Assembly (NCBI GenBank): GCA_905236285.1
Contig: CAJOPN010000166.1
Coordinates: 1 to 43,096 of the forward strand
Source of the DNA: an uncultured Selenomonadaceae bacterium
Lineage (GTDB): Bacteria; Bacillota; Negativicutes; Selenomonadales; Selenomonadaceae
Reading direction: 5' to 3'
DNA: 43,096 nt
The notes under the pieces are model-generated. The model had not been told where the DNA came from. It made no database searches and saw only the letters and a program-made list of their open reading frames with translations. Positions 1 to 10,807 of the stretch are shown here, piece after piece. The translations under genes were made by a program, and so were the position numbers. Every line of letters starts with the position of its first letter. Positions within the stretch are counted from its first letter, which is position 1.

Positions 1-147
1 GCGTCAGGCGAATTTAAACGTTTCAAGGCTTATAAATCTCACATTCTCGAAAAAAAATCTCCGAAACGTAAACGTAATTTGCGTAAATCCGCTTTAGCAT
101 CTGCCGGAGATCGTCGCAATCTTATTAAAATTCTCCCTTATGCTTAA
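1..147 (+). CDS. rpmI: 50S ribosomal protein L35 (5'-truncated by window edge)
   Basis: Frame 1 translates to [48 protein letters not shown], an L35 C-terminus; directly upstream of rplT. Confidence 0.93.
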   Translation, partial: ASGEFKRFKAYKSHILEKKSPKRKRNLRKSALASAGDRRNLIKILPYA

Positions 148-183
148 AAAAAAATTTTTTGTACTTAGATTGGATATGATAAC

Positions 184-537
184 ATGAGAGTTAAATCCGG
201 CGTGACAGCTCATGCTCGCCACAAGAAAATTTTAAAGCTCGCCAAGGGCTACCGCGGTGCAAGACATCGCCAGTTTAAAAAGGCCAATGAATCGGTTATG
301 AAAGCCGGTTTTTATGCCTATCGCGATCGCAAAACCAAAAAACGCAATTTCCGTCGTCTTTGGATTATTCGTATCAATGCGGCGGCTCGTTCCTTCGGTA
401 TGACTTACAGTCGTTTGATTGCAGGTCTCACTAAGGCAGGTGTTGCCGTCGATCGCAAGCTCCTTGCCACGTTGGCTGTCTCCGATACTGCCGCGTTTGC
501 CAAGTTCGTCGATTTGGCAAAAGAGCAAGTTAAATAA
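184..537 (+). CDS. rplT: 50S ribosomal protein L20
   Basis: [42 protein letters not shown]... is a canonical L20 sequence. Confidence 0.98.
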   Translation: MRVKSGVTAHARHKKILKLAKGYRGARHRQFKKANESVMKAGFYAYRDRKTKKRNFRRLWIIRINAAARSFGMTYSRLIAGLTKAGVAVDRKLLATLAVSDTAAFAKFVDLAKEQVK

Positions 538-561
538 TTCAACAATAAATAAACGTAAAAT

Positions 562-601
562 AAAAAGTGCAGTTTCTCGTTTGAATGATTCTGCACTTTT
601 T
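562..601 (+). terminator. Intrinsic terminator after rplT
   Basis: Inverted repeat aaaaagtgcag...ctgcactttttt just downstream of the rplT stop. Confidence 0.8.
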
Positions 602-627
602 GATTACTCTTTTTTTATTCTAAAAAA

Positions 628-1209
628 TTATTTTTTATCTTTCTCGCCTTTTTGTATTTTCTTCTCTTCAGTTTGTACCGCTTTTTCAAATGCTCTGTAA
701 AATTCTTCTGCCATTTCTTTATATGTTTTTACATTTTTCGTTTCGTCACTCTTACTGCCTTCAACTCTCAACACATATACCAATTCATTTGTATTCGGCA
801 AATATACTTCACAGAACAAATTTAATCGGCTGTTATTCGCCAATGTTGCATATAAATATCCGTCTGCATATTTGTATACATGCTCTTTAAATATTCTTCG
901 TGCTTCCGCTTTCGGCAATACTTTTATATCAATTCCCGTATCTGCTTTGATATTGTTCACCATCGAATCATACGATACAACATATGTATCTCTGGCTACT
1001 CTTCCCGCCTCAAACAATGCTGTCATAAATTCATTGAGTGTAGGTTCTTTCTCAAGTGTTTGATAATAATCGGGATATGCTACTGCAAGTCTTTTCATTC
1101 TCGCAAGTTCGGCTCCGTTATTGACTGTTTCCGCCGTTGCCGCCTCACACACTCCTATCATCAACACAAATGCAAATATCAAAGTCAGTATAGTTTTCAT
1201 TATTCGCAT
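628..1209 (-). CDS. Hypothetical exported protein with N-terminal signal peptide
   Basis: 193-aa ORF; MKTILTLIFAFVLMIGVCEAATA signal-like start; no family recognised. Confidence 0.7.
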   Translation of the reverse strand: MRIMKTILTLIFAFVLMIGVCEAATAETVNNGAELARMKRLAVAYPDYYQTLEKEPTLNEFMTALFEAGRVARDTYVVSYDSMVNNIKADTGIDIKVLPKAEARRIFKEHVYKYADGYLYATLANNSRLNLFCEVYLPNTNELVYVLRVEGSKSDETKNVKTYKEMAEEFYRAFEKAVQTEEKKIQKGEKDKK

Positions 1210-1221
1210 TCAATCATCTCC

Positions 1222-2106
1222 TTATATCAATTTGTGTGCTTTCAATGATTTTTTCAATACTTCCAAATTATTTTCTTCCATTTCACTAAGCGGCATTCTC
1301 AATTCGCCGACATTATAGCCCATTAATCTCATTGCCGTTTTCACAGGTATCGGATTTACTTCACAGAAAAGCGCGTCTATTAAATCTGCATATTCAATTT
1401 GTAATTTCGAGGCTTCTTTCATGTCACCGTCAAAATAAAGTTGGCACATATCGTGAGCAACTTTCGGCGCAACATTGGCAAGTACCGAAATTACTCCCAA
1501 GCCTCCGAGTGAAAGTATCGGCAATATTTGATCGTCATTTCCGCTGTAAATATACAATTCGTCTCCGCATGCCGCTCGCGTTCTCAATACTGATGTCAAA
1601 TCGCCGTTTGCCTCTTTCACGCCGACTATTCTTTCATGTTTCGACAACTTTGCATATGTCTCAGGTTTAATATTGACTCCTGTCCGTGACGGTACATTGT
1701 AAACTATCATCGGTATTTTAACGCTGTCGGCTATCTTGTAATAATGCGCTACGAGTCCGTTTTGAGTGCATTTATTATAATACGGCGTTACTGCCAATAT
1801 CGCATCTGCTCCCACTTCTTCGGCATGTTTTGCCAATTCTACCGCGTAAACTGTTTCATTTGATCCTGCTCCGGCTACGACAGGTATTCTTTTATTGACT
1901 TTTTCGACTGTGTATTTGATTACCTCTCGATGTTCTTCGTCCGTCAATGTCGCCGATTCTCCGCTCGTCCCGGCTATTACGATTGAATCCGTTCCGCCTG
2001 AAATTTGATCTTCTATGATTCGTCCGAGTTCTTCAAAATTAACTCCGTCTTTCGTAAACGGTGTTATGATTGCCACTCCCGAACCTGTAAATATTTTTTT
2101 CTTCAC
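1222..2106 (-). CDS. dapA: 4-hydroxy-tetrahydrodipicolinate synthase
   Basis: GTSGESATLTDEEH, YNVPSRTGVNI and VGVKEANGDL motifs of DapA. Confidence 0.97.
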   Translation of the reverse strand: MKKKIFTGSGVAIITPFTKDGVNFEELGRIIEDQISGGTDSIVIAGTSGESATLTDEEHREVIKYTVEKVNKRIPVVAGAGSNETVYAVELAKHAEEVGADAILAVTPYYNKCTQNGLVAHYYKIADSVKIPMIVYNVPSRTGVNIKPETYAKLSKHERIVGVKEANGDLTSVLRTRAACGDELYIYSGNDDQILPILSLGGLGVISVLANVAPKVAHDMCQLYFDGDMKEASKLQIEYADLIDALFCEVNPIPVKTAMRLMGYNVGELRMPLSEMEENNLEVLKKSLKAHKLI

Positions 2107-2123
2107 GCTCTCACTTCTCCTTT

Positions 2124-4973
2124 TTAATTTTTACTCTTTATTATTCTTTCAAACAATGCAGAATTTTCATTGACGATTTTTTCATTGCCGAATACACAAA
2201 TATTTTCTTCCTTCATACATGCGTCAATTATTTCTGCCAATTTTTTAATGTCTTCAAGTGTCGTCGACAATATTTCATCTCTTGTACGCTGTCTGTCTTC
2301 GTAACTTACTCCCGCTATTACATCACTTATTACCGCTGCTCCTTTCATCGCCGGTGTCTTCGGTGTATCCAATTTGCTTATCGTTCCGATTATATATTTT
2401 CTTATTTCGCGTTCATTCAAATCAAGATTTCTTATAAATTCTGCCGTCCCGTCAAATACTTCAAGCGTTCTTTTCAAATTCGGATCGCGATATGATTCAA
2501 ATATCAAATTTCCGTTGCGGTACATATTTACAAATGCCCCGTATGCTCCTCCTTCCACTCTTATTTTCTTCCAAAAATATTCATATCTCAAAATCGTTTC
2601 AAGTACTTCCATTACTCCGCTGTATTTGTAGCCGAGATTTACAAAATTTGCTCCCTTTCCGACGTATTGCACCATACTTTGGCTTGTTATTCCCTCTTTG
2701 TGCACCGTCTTTGGATAATAATATCTCGCAACTTCATATTCATCTACAGGCAAACTTTTTATCAAGTACGAAAGATGCGGTTTAAATTCGTTATAAACTT
2801 CCTCCGTCGCCGCCACTCCAATTAATATTCCGTTGCGGTTTATCAATCTGTCTTTCACGTCATACAATTCATCAATCAATTTTTCAAATCTCTTGTCAAA
2901 ATCTTTCAGCAAATTTTTCAAATAGGCATTGTACGGCAAAAAACTTTCATTCGCATATGCTCCGGATTTTGTTTGATATGATACAAGTCTTGCTCCTACT
3001 ACTTGATGTGCTCCTCTTTCTATACTCAATTCAAGATTTATTTGTTCCTCTTCTACCAATTCACGAATTCGCTTTTTATCTATGAATACCGATTCATTCA
3101 AAATTTCACTCAATATTTCGCCGAGTTTTTCCTGTTTCGATTTTAATACTTTCGTCGTGATTGCAAGTTTCGGCATGAATGAATCTGCTTTTCCTATCTT
3201 TGTATATGCACTTAAATTCATTCCCAAGCCGCCGAGATTTAAATTTATTTCATTCGATATTTCTTCATATGTGTGATTTTTCGTGTCGACTCGTCCGAGC
3301 AAATCTATCAGCAAATACGCCGTCAACTGCATATCCTGCGGAACTTTTGAGGCATCAAGATACATTTTCAAATAAATTATTCCGTTCGTCTGCACATTTG
3401 AATGAACTATTCTCACGCCGTCCAAATCTCTGAATTTCATCGGCAGTCGCTCAGTTTCTTTCGTTATATCTGAAAGCTGCAGCAACGGCAATACTTCCAA
3501 ATTATCCGTGTACGGTGACGGTGTTTCTTTAAATTCAGGTTCTTTCGGCAATTCTGTTTTTTCTTCAATTTCAACTGCAGGTTTTAATATTGTTCTTACT
3601 ATATGATTGTTTTTAAGGAAACAAATTTCAATCAAAAATTCAAATAATCCGTTATCAATTTCCGATTTAATAAATTCAAGTGCATCTTCATACTTCAAAA
3701 ACGTATCGACTGCTCCGCCGTAAAGTACACTTCTCATTAATGTCAAAGCATAAACCAAACCTTTCGGCGTTGCTCCGAAATCCGATTCACGAAGATTAAA
3801 TTCAATCGTATTAAGTGCAGCATTGAGTTGAGTTTTATTAAGTCCTTTTGAAAGTTCAGAAAGTTTTTTCGTCACCAATTCATTAAATCGATCTGCATTT
3901 TCAGGTTCTGCTCCGTTGACATTTATTCCGATTGTCGGTTGTCTTATATCCAATTCAAAATCCAAATCAACATCTTTTCCGATTCCTTCATCAATTATCA
4001 CTTTACGAAGCGGTGCCGCCTCTATTTCAATTATCGCTTTCAATAATACTCTCAATGACATTAAAAATATATTTTGCGCTGAATTTTTATCTTCAATTTT
4101 ATATTTCTCCGCAAAAATTTTATATTTTTCGTCATCTATCAAATAATTCAACGTTAAAAAACTTTTCTCTTTAGTGTCGTCGCCTTCACTTATCGGATAT
4201 GTTCCTTCGACTTTTCGCGGCTCTTTAAACGGCTTTTGCAATTCTATTTCCGTATCTACTTCTATTTTTTCATACTTCGACAAATATTCTCTGTCCAAAT
4301 ATTCAAGTCTCTCATCAATATCAATGTCACCGTACAAATAAATTATCGAATTTGAGGGATGATAATGCTTTTTATGAAAGTCTATGAACATTTGATATGT
4401 AAGATTCGGAATTGATTTCGGATCGCCGCCTGATTCAAATCGATAGCAGCTTTCAGGAAACATTGCCCGCATCGTCAAATCTTCAAGTTTTGCCTCCGGA
4501 GTTGACAATGCTCCTTTCATCTCGTTGTAAACCACTCCGCTTATTTCATTTCCTTCTATGTGCCAGCCTTCCTGTCTGAAAATTCCTTCGTCAACATAAA
4601 CCAACGGATTAAATACAGCGTCAAGATATACGTCAGTCAAATTTTTAAAATCTTTATCGTTGCGGCTCGCCACAGGATAAACCGTTTTATCCGGATATGT
4701 TATTGCATTTAAAAATGTATTCAATGAACCTTTTGCAAGTTCCACAAACGGATCTTTTAAAGGATATTTTTTTGAACCGCACAAAACGCTGTGCTCCATG
4801 ATATGCGAAACTCCCGTATCATCAACAGGCGGCGTTCTGAATCCAATCATAAATACTTTGTTATCGTCATCTGTTTTGACGTAAATTATTTTCGCTCCCG
4901 TTTTTTTGTGTTCATATTCTTTTATCGTTCCGTTTATCTCAGGTATTTCCGTTTGTTTTATTTCTTTATACAT
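2124..4973 (-). CDS. M16C-family metallopeptidase (insulinase/presequence-protease-like)
   Basis: 949 aa with the inverted zinc motif HIMEH and SGVVYNEMKGALS; PreP/falcilysin-like length. Confidence 0.93.
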   Translation of the reverse strand: MYKEIKQTEIPEINGTIKEYEHKKTGAKIIYVKTDDDNKVFMIGFRTPPVDDTGVSHIMEHSVLCGSKKYPLKDPFVELAKGSLNTFLNAITYPDKTVYPVASRNDKDFKNLTDVYLDAVFNPLVYVDEGIFRQEGWHIEGNEISGVVYNEMKGALSTPEAKLEDLTMRAMFPESCYRFESGGDPKSIPNLTYQMFIDFHKKHYHPSNSIIYLYGDIDIDERLEYLDREYLSKYEKIEVDTEIELQKPFKEPRKVEGTYPISEGDDTKEKSFLTLNYLIDDEKYKIFAEKYKIEDKNSAQNIFLMSLRVLLKAIIEIEAAPLRKVIIDEGIGKDVDLDFELDIRQPTIGINVNGAEPENADRFNELVTKKLSELSKGLNKTQLNAALNTIEFNLRESDFGATPKGLVYALTLMRSVLYGGAVDTFLKYEDALEFIKSEIDNGLFEFLIEICFLKNNHIVRTILKPAVEIEEKTELPKEPEFKETPSPYTDNLEVLPLLQLSDITKETERLPMKFRDLDGVRIVHSNVQTNGIIYLKMYLDASKVPQDMQLTAYLLIDLLGRVDTKNHTYEEISNEINLNLGGLGMNLSAYTKIGKADSFMPKLAITTKVLKSKQEKLGEILSEILNESVFIDKKRIRELVEEEQINLELSIERGAHQVVGARLVSYQTKSGAYANESFLPYNAYLKNLLKDFDKRFEKLIDELYDVKDRLINRNGILIGVAATEEVYNEFKPHLSYLIKSLPVDEYEVARYYYPKTVHKEGITSQSMVQYVGKGANFVNLGYKYSGVMEVLETILRYEYFWKKIRVEGGAYGAFVNMYRNGNLIFESYRDPNLKRTLEVFDGTAEFIRNLDLNEREIRKYIIGTISKLDTPKTPAMKGAAVISDVIAGVSYEDRQRTRDEILSTTLEDIKKLAEIIDACMKEENICVFGNEKIVNENSALFERIIKSKN

Positions 4974-5130
4974 TTATTTTATCACCTCAAATTTTATTTT
5001 CTACTTTGCTTGATTTATTCCTTCTATCAATCGATTTCATTTTAACAGAAATTTTTTTAATCTGCAAAATAAAAAAAAGAAAAATAAATAACGCTCCGAG
5101 TCGGAACGAAAAATATTTTGAAAAATGTCA

Positions 5131-5480
5131 GAGGAATATCGATAAGCCGGATTCTGTCATTGGGCAATCATTTATCTTGATCGATCGTCGCCGACCGACT
5201 CCAGCTGTCAACCCGTTCGCTCGTCGAGCAGAGTCTGCACGAACCTATCTGACATTGCACCGCGTGAGGTTTATCAGTCCTGAATGTTGCCACTCAGCCG
5301 GTGAGCTCTTACCTCGCCTTTCCACCTTTGCGAAGATTTATAAAAATCTTTTACGCCGTTTTCGTTTCTATGACACTTTCTCGCGGATTACTCCGGGCAG
5401 GCGTTACCTGTCACGCTGCTCTTTGGTGTCCGGACTTTCCTCAACTTTTTTCAAAGTCGCGATTGCCTGATATTCCTCTT
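5131..5480 (-). ncRNA. rnpB: RNase P RNA, bacterial class A-like
   Basis: Reverse complement reads GAGGAATATCAGGCAATCGCGAC...GAGGAAAGTCCGGACACC...GACAGGTAACGCCTGCCCGG...ACAGAATCCGGCTTATCGATATTCCTC, including the conserved 5' and 3' P RNA segments. Confidence 0.96.
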
Positions 5481-5487
5481 GGGCGAA

Positions 5488-5516
5488 ATATTACCACTTT
5501 ACTTTTTTCAAGTCAA
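5488..5516 (-). promoter_or_regulatory. Promoter of rnpB
   Basis: On the minus strand TTGACT-17 bp-TAATAT, placing the TSS near 5480 at the predicted rnpB 5' end. Confidence 0.75.
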
Positions 5517-5562
5517 CAAAAAAATTTCTCCGATCAAAATCATCAGAGAAAAATTTTTTTAT
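5517..5562 (-). terminator. Intrinsic terminator downstream of serS (possibly bidirectional)
   Basis: Imperfect inverted repeat (aaatttctccgat / atcagagaaaaattt) flanked by A/T tracts. Confidence 0.55.
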
Positions 5563-5571
5563 TTTTTCAAA

Positions 5572-6849
<1,278 letters not shown>

Positions 6850-6939
6850 TTATGACCTCCAAAAAAAATTTTTTGATTCGTATATTTTAGCAAAAAAAAA
6901 AAATTTCTTCAATCTCCAAAAAAATTTTTTAAATAAAAT

Positions 6940-6968
6940 TTGCCTTTATTGACAATATCGTTTATAAT
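6940..6968 (+). promoter_or_regulatory. Promoter for the HTH/RodZ-like gene
   Basis: TTGCCT-17 bp-TATAAT, 28 bp upstream of the ATG. Confidence 0.65.
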
Positions 6969-6995
6969 ATCTCAAAACGAAGGGAGATGTTATAA

Positions 6996-7865
6996 ATGGT
7001 AGGCGACATCTTGCGTCGAGAACGCGAGCGTCAGAAACTTTCCGTTAAAGACATTGAACAAGGCACGAGTATTCGCGCTGTTTATATTGAGGCTATAGAA
7101 AACGGTGAATATGATAAACTTCCGGGCAACGTTTACACAAAAGGTTTCATTAAAAATTATGGAAACTTTTTAAAACTTGAAGGCGATGTTCTTTCGCGTC
7201 AATTCACCGAAGAAGTAGCTCCTCCACCTCCTCCGCCGGTAATGACGGAGACGAATACCAAACCATCAAAATCATCTGCGCCGATTCAAACTGAACCTCA
7301 ACAGCCGATTCAAAATTTCGCGGCGGAAGATCAAACGGCGGCGGTTGTTTCAGAACCCATTCCAAATATGAATAATCAGCGGAATTATGAGCAATCGGAT
7401 TTGAAAATAAATTCTTCACCGAAATTGGTTCGCAAAAAATCAAACAGCGGCTTGCTTGTTGCGGCGATAATTTTAATTGCGGCGATTGCAGGCGGACTTT
7501 GGTATTATTTCACGAATATTGAAGGAACAGAAATTGCACAGAATCAGAATCCGCAAACGCAGACGGTCTCAAATACAAATACAACTTCCGCCTCAGCCTC
7601 AACTCCGGATTCTGCGGCAGTAATGAACGGCGTAAATCTTCAAGCAAAATTTAATGATCGCTGCTGGACTAAAGTTGTCGTTGACGGAAGAATTGCATAC
7701 GAAGGAACAGCGGAGGCAGGTCAAACACTCAACTGGCAGGCTACCGATCGAATCAGCGTTACGGCAGGAAATGCAGGCGCAGTTGAATTTATCGAAAACG
7801 GCAGAAATTTGGGAACAGCAGGAGCAGTCGGCGATGTCATTGAAAAAACTTTCGTCGGAAGATAA
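6996..7865 (+). CDS. RodZ-like protein: N-terminal HTH, transmembrane segment, C-terminal DUF4115-like domain
   Basis: MVGDILRRERERQKLSVKDIEQGTSIRAVYIEAIENGEYDKLPGNVYTKGFIKNY, TM helix LLVAAIILIAAIAGGLWYYF, C-terminal CWTKVVVDGRIAYEGTAEAGQTLNW. Confidence 0.88.
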   Translation: MVGDILRRERERQKLSVKDIEQGTSIRAVYIEAIENGEYDKLPGNVYTKGFIKNYGNFLKLEGDVLSRQFTEEVAPPPPPPVMTETNTKPSKSSAPIQTEPQQPIQNFAAEDQTAAVVSEPIPNMNNQRNYEQSDLKINSSPKLVRKKSNSGLLVAAIILIAAIAGGLWYYFTNIEGTEIAQNQNPQTQTVSNTNTTSASASTPDSAAVMNGVNLQAKFNDRCWTKVVVDGRIAYEGTAEAGQTLNWQATDRISVTAGNAGAVEFIENGRNLGTAGAVGDVIEKTFVGR

Positions 7866-7908
7866 TTTTTAAAATTTAAAAATTTTTTTGATATATTTTT
7901 GTGCATAA

Positions 7909-7947
7909 AATAAAAAGTGCCGATTTTAAAAATTTTCGACACTTTTT
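7909..7947 (+). terminator. Intrinsic terminator
   Basis: aaaaagtgccga...tcgacacttttttt hairpin plus T-run between convergent genes. Confidence 0.75.
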
Positions 7948-7960
7948 TTGTTGCAGTCAA

Positions 7961-9625
7961 TTATTTGAAGTCGACAAATTCATTTATGTTTGCTCCGCCT
8001 TTTATCATCGGTTCGACAAAACTTCTCCATACATTCAAAACGATTACACGCGGATGATCTGTATCTTCAATCGCTTTCGCCAATGCTTGAGCAAATTCTT
8101 CCTGAGTTGAAACCGACGTTGCTTTTATTCCGAAACTCTGAGCATATGCAACATAATCCATAGAATAATCAAGTTCGCAGGCAATATATCTTTCTTTGTA
8201 CATAACTTTTTGAAGCTGTCGAATCATTCCGAGACTTGTATTATTGACAATCAATGAAATTATCGGCAAATTTAATCTTGCAATCGTGTAAAATTCATTG
8301 CCGGTCATTTTGATTCCGCCGTCTCCGCTTATTGAAATTACACGTCGATTTTTTCCGTAAGCAATTTGAGCACCCATCGCTGCAGGAAGTCCGAAGCCCA
8401 TCGTTCCGAGTCCTCCGCTGGTAAGCCATGTTCGAGGCTCTTCAATTTTTAAATGTAGTGCTGCCCACATTTGATGTTGTCCGACATCGGTAGCAAATGC
8501 AAATTTTTTTCCTGCAGTTTTTTTTGCAATCTGATTCATTGCCCAAGGAACAGTTAAACGACTGACTTGATAATCGTAATCGTATTCATCAAGCCATGAA
8601 TCTATTTGCCGCCACCATTCATTTCGCTTTGCCAAATTTTCATGCCTCATTAAAAGTTTTAAAATTGTTTTCATATCACCGGCAAGTCCCAAAGAATTTT
8701 CAATATTTTTATCTATTTCAGCCGGATCAATATCAATGTGAATAAATTTTCTGCCTTTAGTGTATTTGCTTAAATTTCCCGTTTGACGATCTCCAAATCT
8801 TGAACCGATTGCAATAACCAAATCAGCAGCGGCGATTGCATTATTTGCGGCTTTTTGTCCATGCATTCCCGCGAATCCCAAATTATTTTGATGTGAACGC
8901 GGTACTGCTCCCAAACCCATTAATGTTTGAACGACGGGAAGATCAAATTTTTCAATGAAGTCAATTATTTCTTTTGATGCTCCCGCACTTATCGCACCTC
9001 CTCCGACGATTGCAACCGGTCTTTCTGCTTTTGCAATTTCGTCAGTTGCCTCTGCCACACAAATTAAAAAATCTGCGTCAGGTTTTCCGATTGATTTTTC
9101 TTTCGACGCTTCAATTTTATAATCGACTTCGGCAAAAAATAAATCGCGCGGAATATCGACGAGTACCGGTCCGCGTCGTCCGCTCGTTGCAATTTCAAAC
9201 GCCTGACGAATTGTCGTTACCAAATTCCGAATATCTTTTACTTTAAAATTATGTTTAGTAATCGGCATTGTTATATCCAAAATATCGGTTTCTTGAAATG
9301 AATCGCGGCCGAGTGAACTTGTATCAACCTGACCGGTAATTGCAACTACAGGAATTGAATCCATGAACGCCGTAGCAATTCCTGTGACTAAATTTGTTGC
9401 ACCCGGTCCGCTCGTCGCAATGCAAACTCCGACTTTCCCCGTTGCTCTTGCATATCCGTCCGCCGCATGTGCTGCATTTTGTTCATGCGTCACCAATATT
9501 TGATTTATATTTTTTTCATCGTAGAGTGCATCATAAAGAGGTAAAATCATTCCGCCGGGATAACCAAATATTGTATCAACTCCCTGTTCTTTAAGACATT
9601 CTACAACTGCTTGAGCTCCTTTCAT
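7961..9625 (-). CDS. ilvB: Acetolactate synthase large subunit
   Basis: MKGAQAVVECLKEQGVDTIFGYPGG, VTHEQNAAHAADGYAR, SGPGATNLVTGIATA. Start placed at the ATG at 9625 after an AAAGGTGATATT ribosome-binding site. Confidence 0.96.
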   Translation of the reverse strand: MKGAQAVVECLKEQGVDTIFGYPGGMILPLYDALYDEKNINQILVTHEQNAAHAADGYARATGKVGVCIATSGPGATNLVTGIATAFMDSIPVVAITGQVDTSSLGRDSFQETDILDITMPITKHNFKVKDIRNLVTTIRQAFEIATSGRRGPVLVDIPRDLFFAEVDYKIEASKEKSIGKPDADFLICVAEATDEIAKAERPVAIVGGGAISAGASKEIIDFIEKFDLPVVQTLMGLGAVPRSHQNNLGFAGMHGQKAANNAIAAADLVIAIGSRFGDRQTGNLSKYTKGRKFIHIDIDPAEIDKNIENSLGLAGDMKTILKLLMRHENLAKRNEWWRQIDSWLDEYDYDYQVSRLTVPWAMNQIAKKTAGKKFAFATDVGQHQMWAALHLKIEEPRTWLTSGGLGTMGFGLPAAMGAQIAYGKNRRVISISGDGGIKMTGNEFYTIARLNLPIISLIVNNTSLGMIRQLQKVMYKERYIACELDYSMDYVAYAQSFGIKATSVSTQEEFAQALAKAIEDTDHPRVIVLNVWRSFVEPMIKGGANINEFVDFK

Positions 9626-9642
9626 AATATCACCTTTCAATT

Positions 9643-10218
9643 TTATTTTACTCGATCAAAAATTTCTTCGACATTGACCAAAAAATCATCATACAATGAA
9701 ACTTTTATGTCATATCGGATTTCTTCTTTTTCTTTTTCTGTCAATTGTTCCAATTCACCTTTATAAATACTTCCGTAAATATAATCAAGCACTAATTTTT
9801 CATCTTTGCGAATGTAGACTTCAACAAATTTATCTTGCGGACTTATTATCCAATATTCTTTCACGCCGTATTTTTCATACTTAAAAAATTTTTCGGCCCG
9901 ATCTTTTCTTGCAGTCGATCTTGAAAGAATTTCAACGACAAGATCAGGTACTCCGTAAACTGCATCTTCTTTGACAATATCGGGATCACAAACAATCATT
10001 TCATCGGGAATAAAATGATCTTCTTCACTAAGATAAAGTTCAAATTCAGTAAATGATTCGCATGTTTTTCCTTTAAGATAATTTGCAAAAATGTTGCTGA
10101 TATTTTTACTGACTCTTGCATGGTTTGCCTTTGGTCTAGACATCATATAGACTTGACCGTTGATAAGTTCATATTTTTGGTAATTCTCTTGATAAGAATA
10201 AGCAGCTTCATTTGACAT
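9643..10218 (-). CDS. Uma2-family (DUF820) restriction-endonuclease-fold protein
   Basis: VPDLVVEILSRSTARKDRAEKFFKYEKYGVKEYWIISP is the Uma2 core. Start at MSNEAAYSYQ behind GGAGGTG. Confidence 0.9.
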   Translation of the reverse strand: MSNEAAYSYQENYQKYELINGQVYMMSRPKANHARVSKNISNIFANYLKGKTCESFTEFELYLSEEDHFIPDEMIVCDPDIVKEDAVYGVPDLVVEILSRSTARKDRAEKFFKYEKYGVKEYWIISPQDKFVEVYIRKDEKLVLDYIYGSIYKGELEQLTEKEKEEIRYDIKVSLYDDFLVNVEEIFDRVK

Positions 10219-10234
10219 TAAAAACACCTCCAAT

Positions 10235-10807
10235 TTATTTTATGTCTTCAAAAATATCATCAAGTTTAACATAAAAATCATCGTAAAGCGAAATTTTTAT
10301 TTCATGTTTAACTTCGGCTTTTTGTTCATCAGTCAATTTATCCCATTCATAATCTTCAAAAATCGAATAAACATCATCAAGTTCAAATTTTCCTTCTTTA
10401 AGAAGATAAACTTCAACACGTTTTTCTTCAGGAAAGACAAGCCAATATTCTTTCACGCCGTATTTTTCATATTTAAAAAATTTTTCCATGCGATCGCGTC
10501 TTGCAGTTGACGGAGATGAAATTTCAACGATGAGATCGGGAACTCCATAAATTCCTTTTTTTTCAATAATATCAGGATTGCAGACAATCATTACATCAGG
10601 AACGAAATTATCTTTTTCGCTGAGAAACACATCAACTTCATTAAAAGGTCTGCATTTTTTCCCTTTAAGATAATTTTTAAAAACCGTGACAATATTTCCT
10701 TCAACTGTCATGTGATCGGTATTAGGACGCGACATCATATAAATCACGCCGTCAATTACTTCATAATCATTGTTTTCTTCTTTGTAAGCCAAATTCATTT
10801 CGTTCAC
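10235..10807 (-). CDS. Uma2-family (DUF820) protein, tandem paralog
   Basis: GVPDLIVEISSPSTARRDRMEKFFKYEKYGVKEYWLVFPEEKRVEVY; shares a near-identical 45-bp DNA block with the neighbouring Uma2 gene. Confidence 0.9.
   Translation of the reverse strand: MNEMNLAYKEENNDYEVIDGVIYMMSRPNTDHMTVEGNIVTVFKNYLKGKKCRPFNEVDVFLSEKDNFVPDVMIVCNPDIIEKKGIYGVPDLIVEISSPSTARRDRMEKFFKYEKYGVKEYWLVFPEEKRVEVYLLKEGKFELDDVYSIFEDYEWDKLTDEQKAEVKHEIKISLYDDFYVKLDDIFEDIK

Noticed and set aside
5006-5470. Plus-strand 154-aa ORF antisense to rnpB
   Set aside because: The DNA matches RNase P RNA on the minus strand; the ORF translation is not protein-like and is explained by chance openness.
7204-7443. Minus-strand 79-aa ORF and similar small antisense ORFs throughout
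   Set aside because: They lie opposite well-supported genes, have no SD and no recognisable domains.
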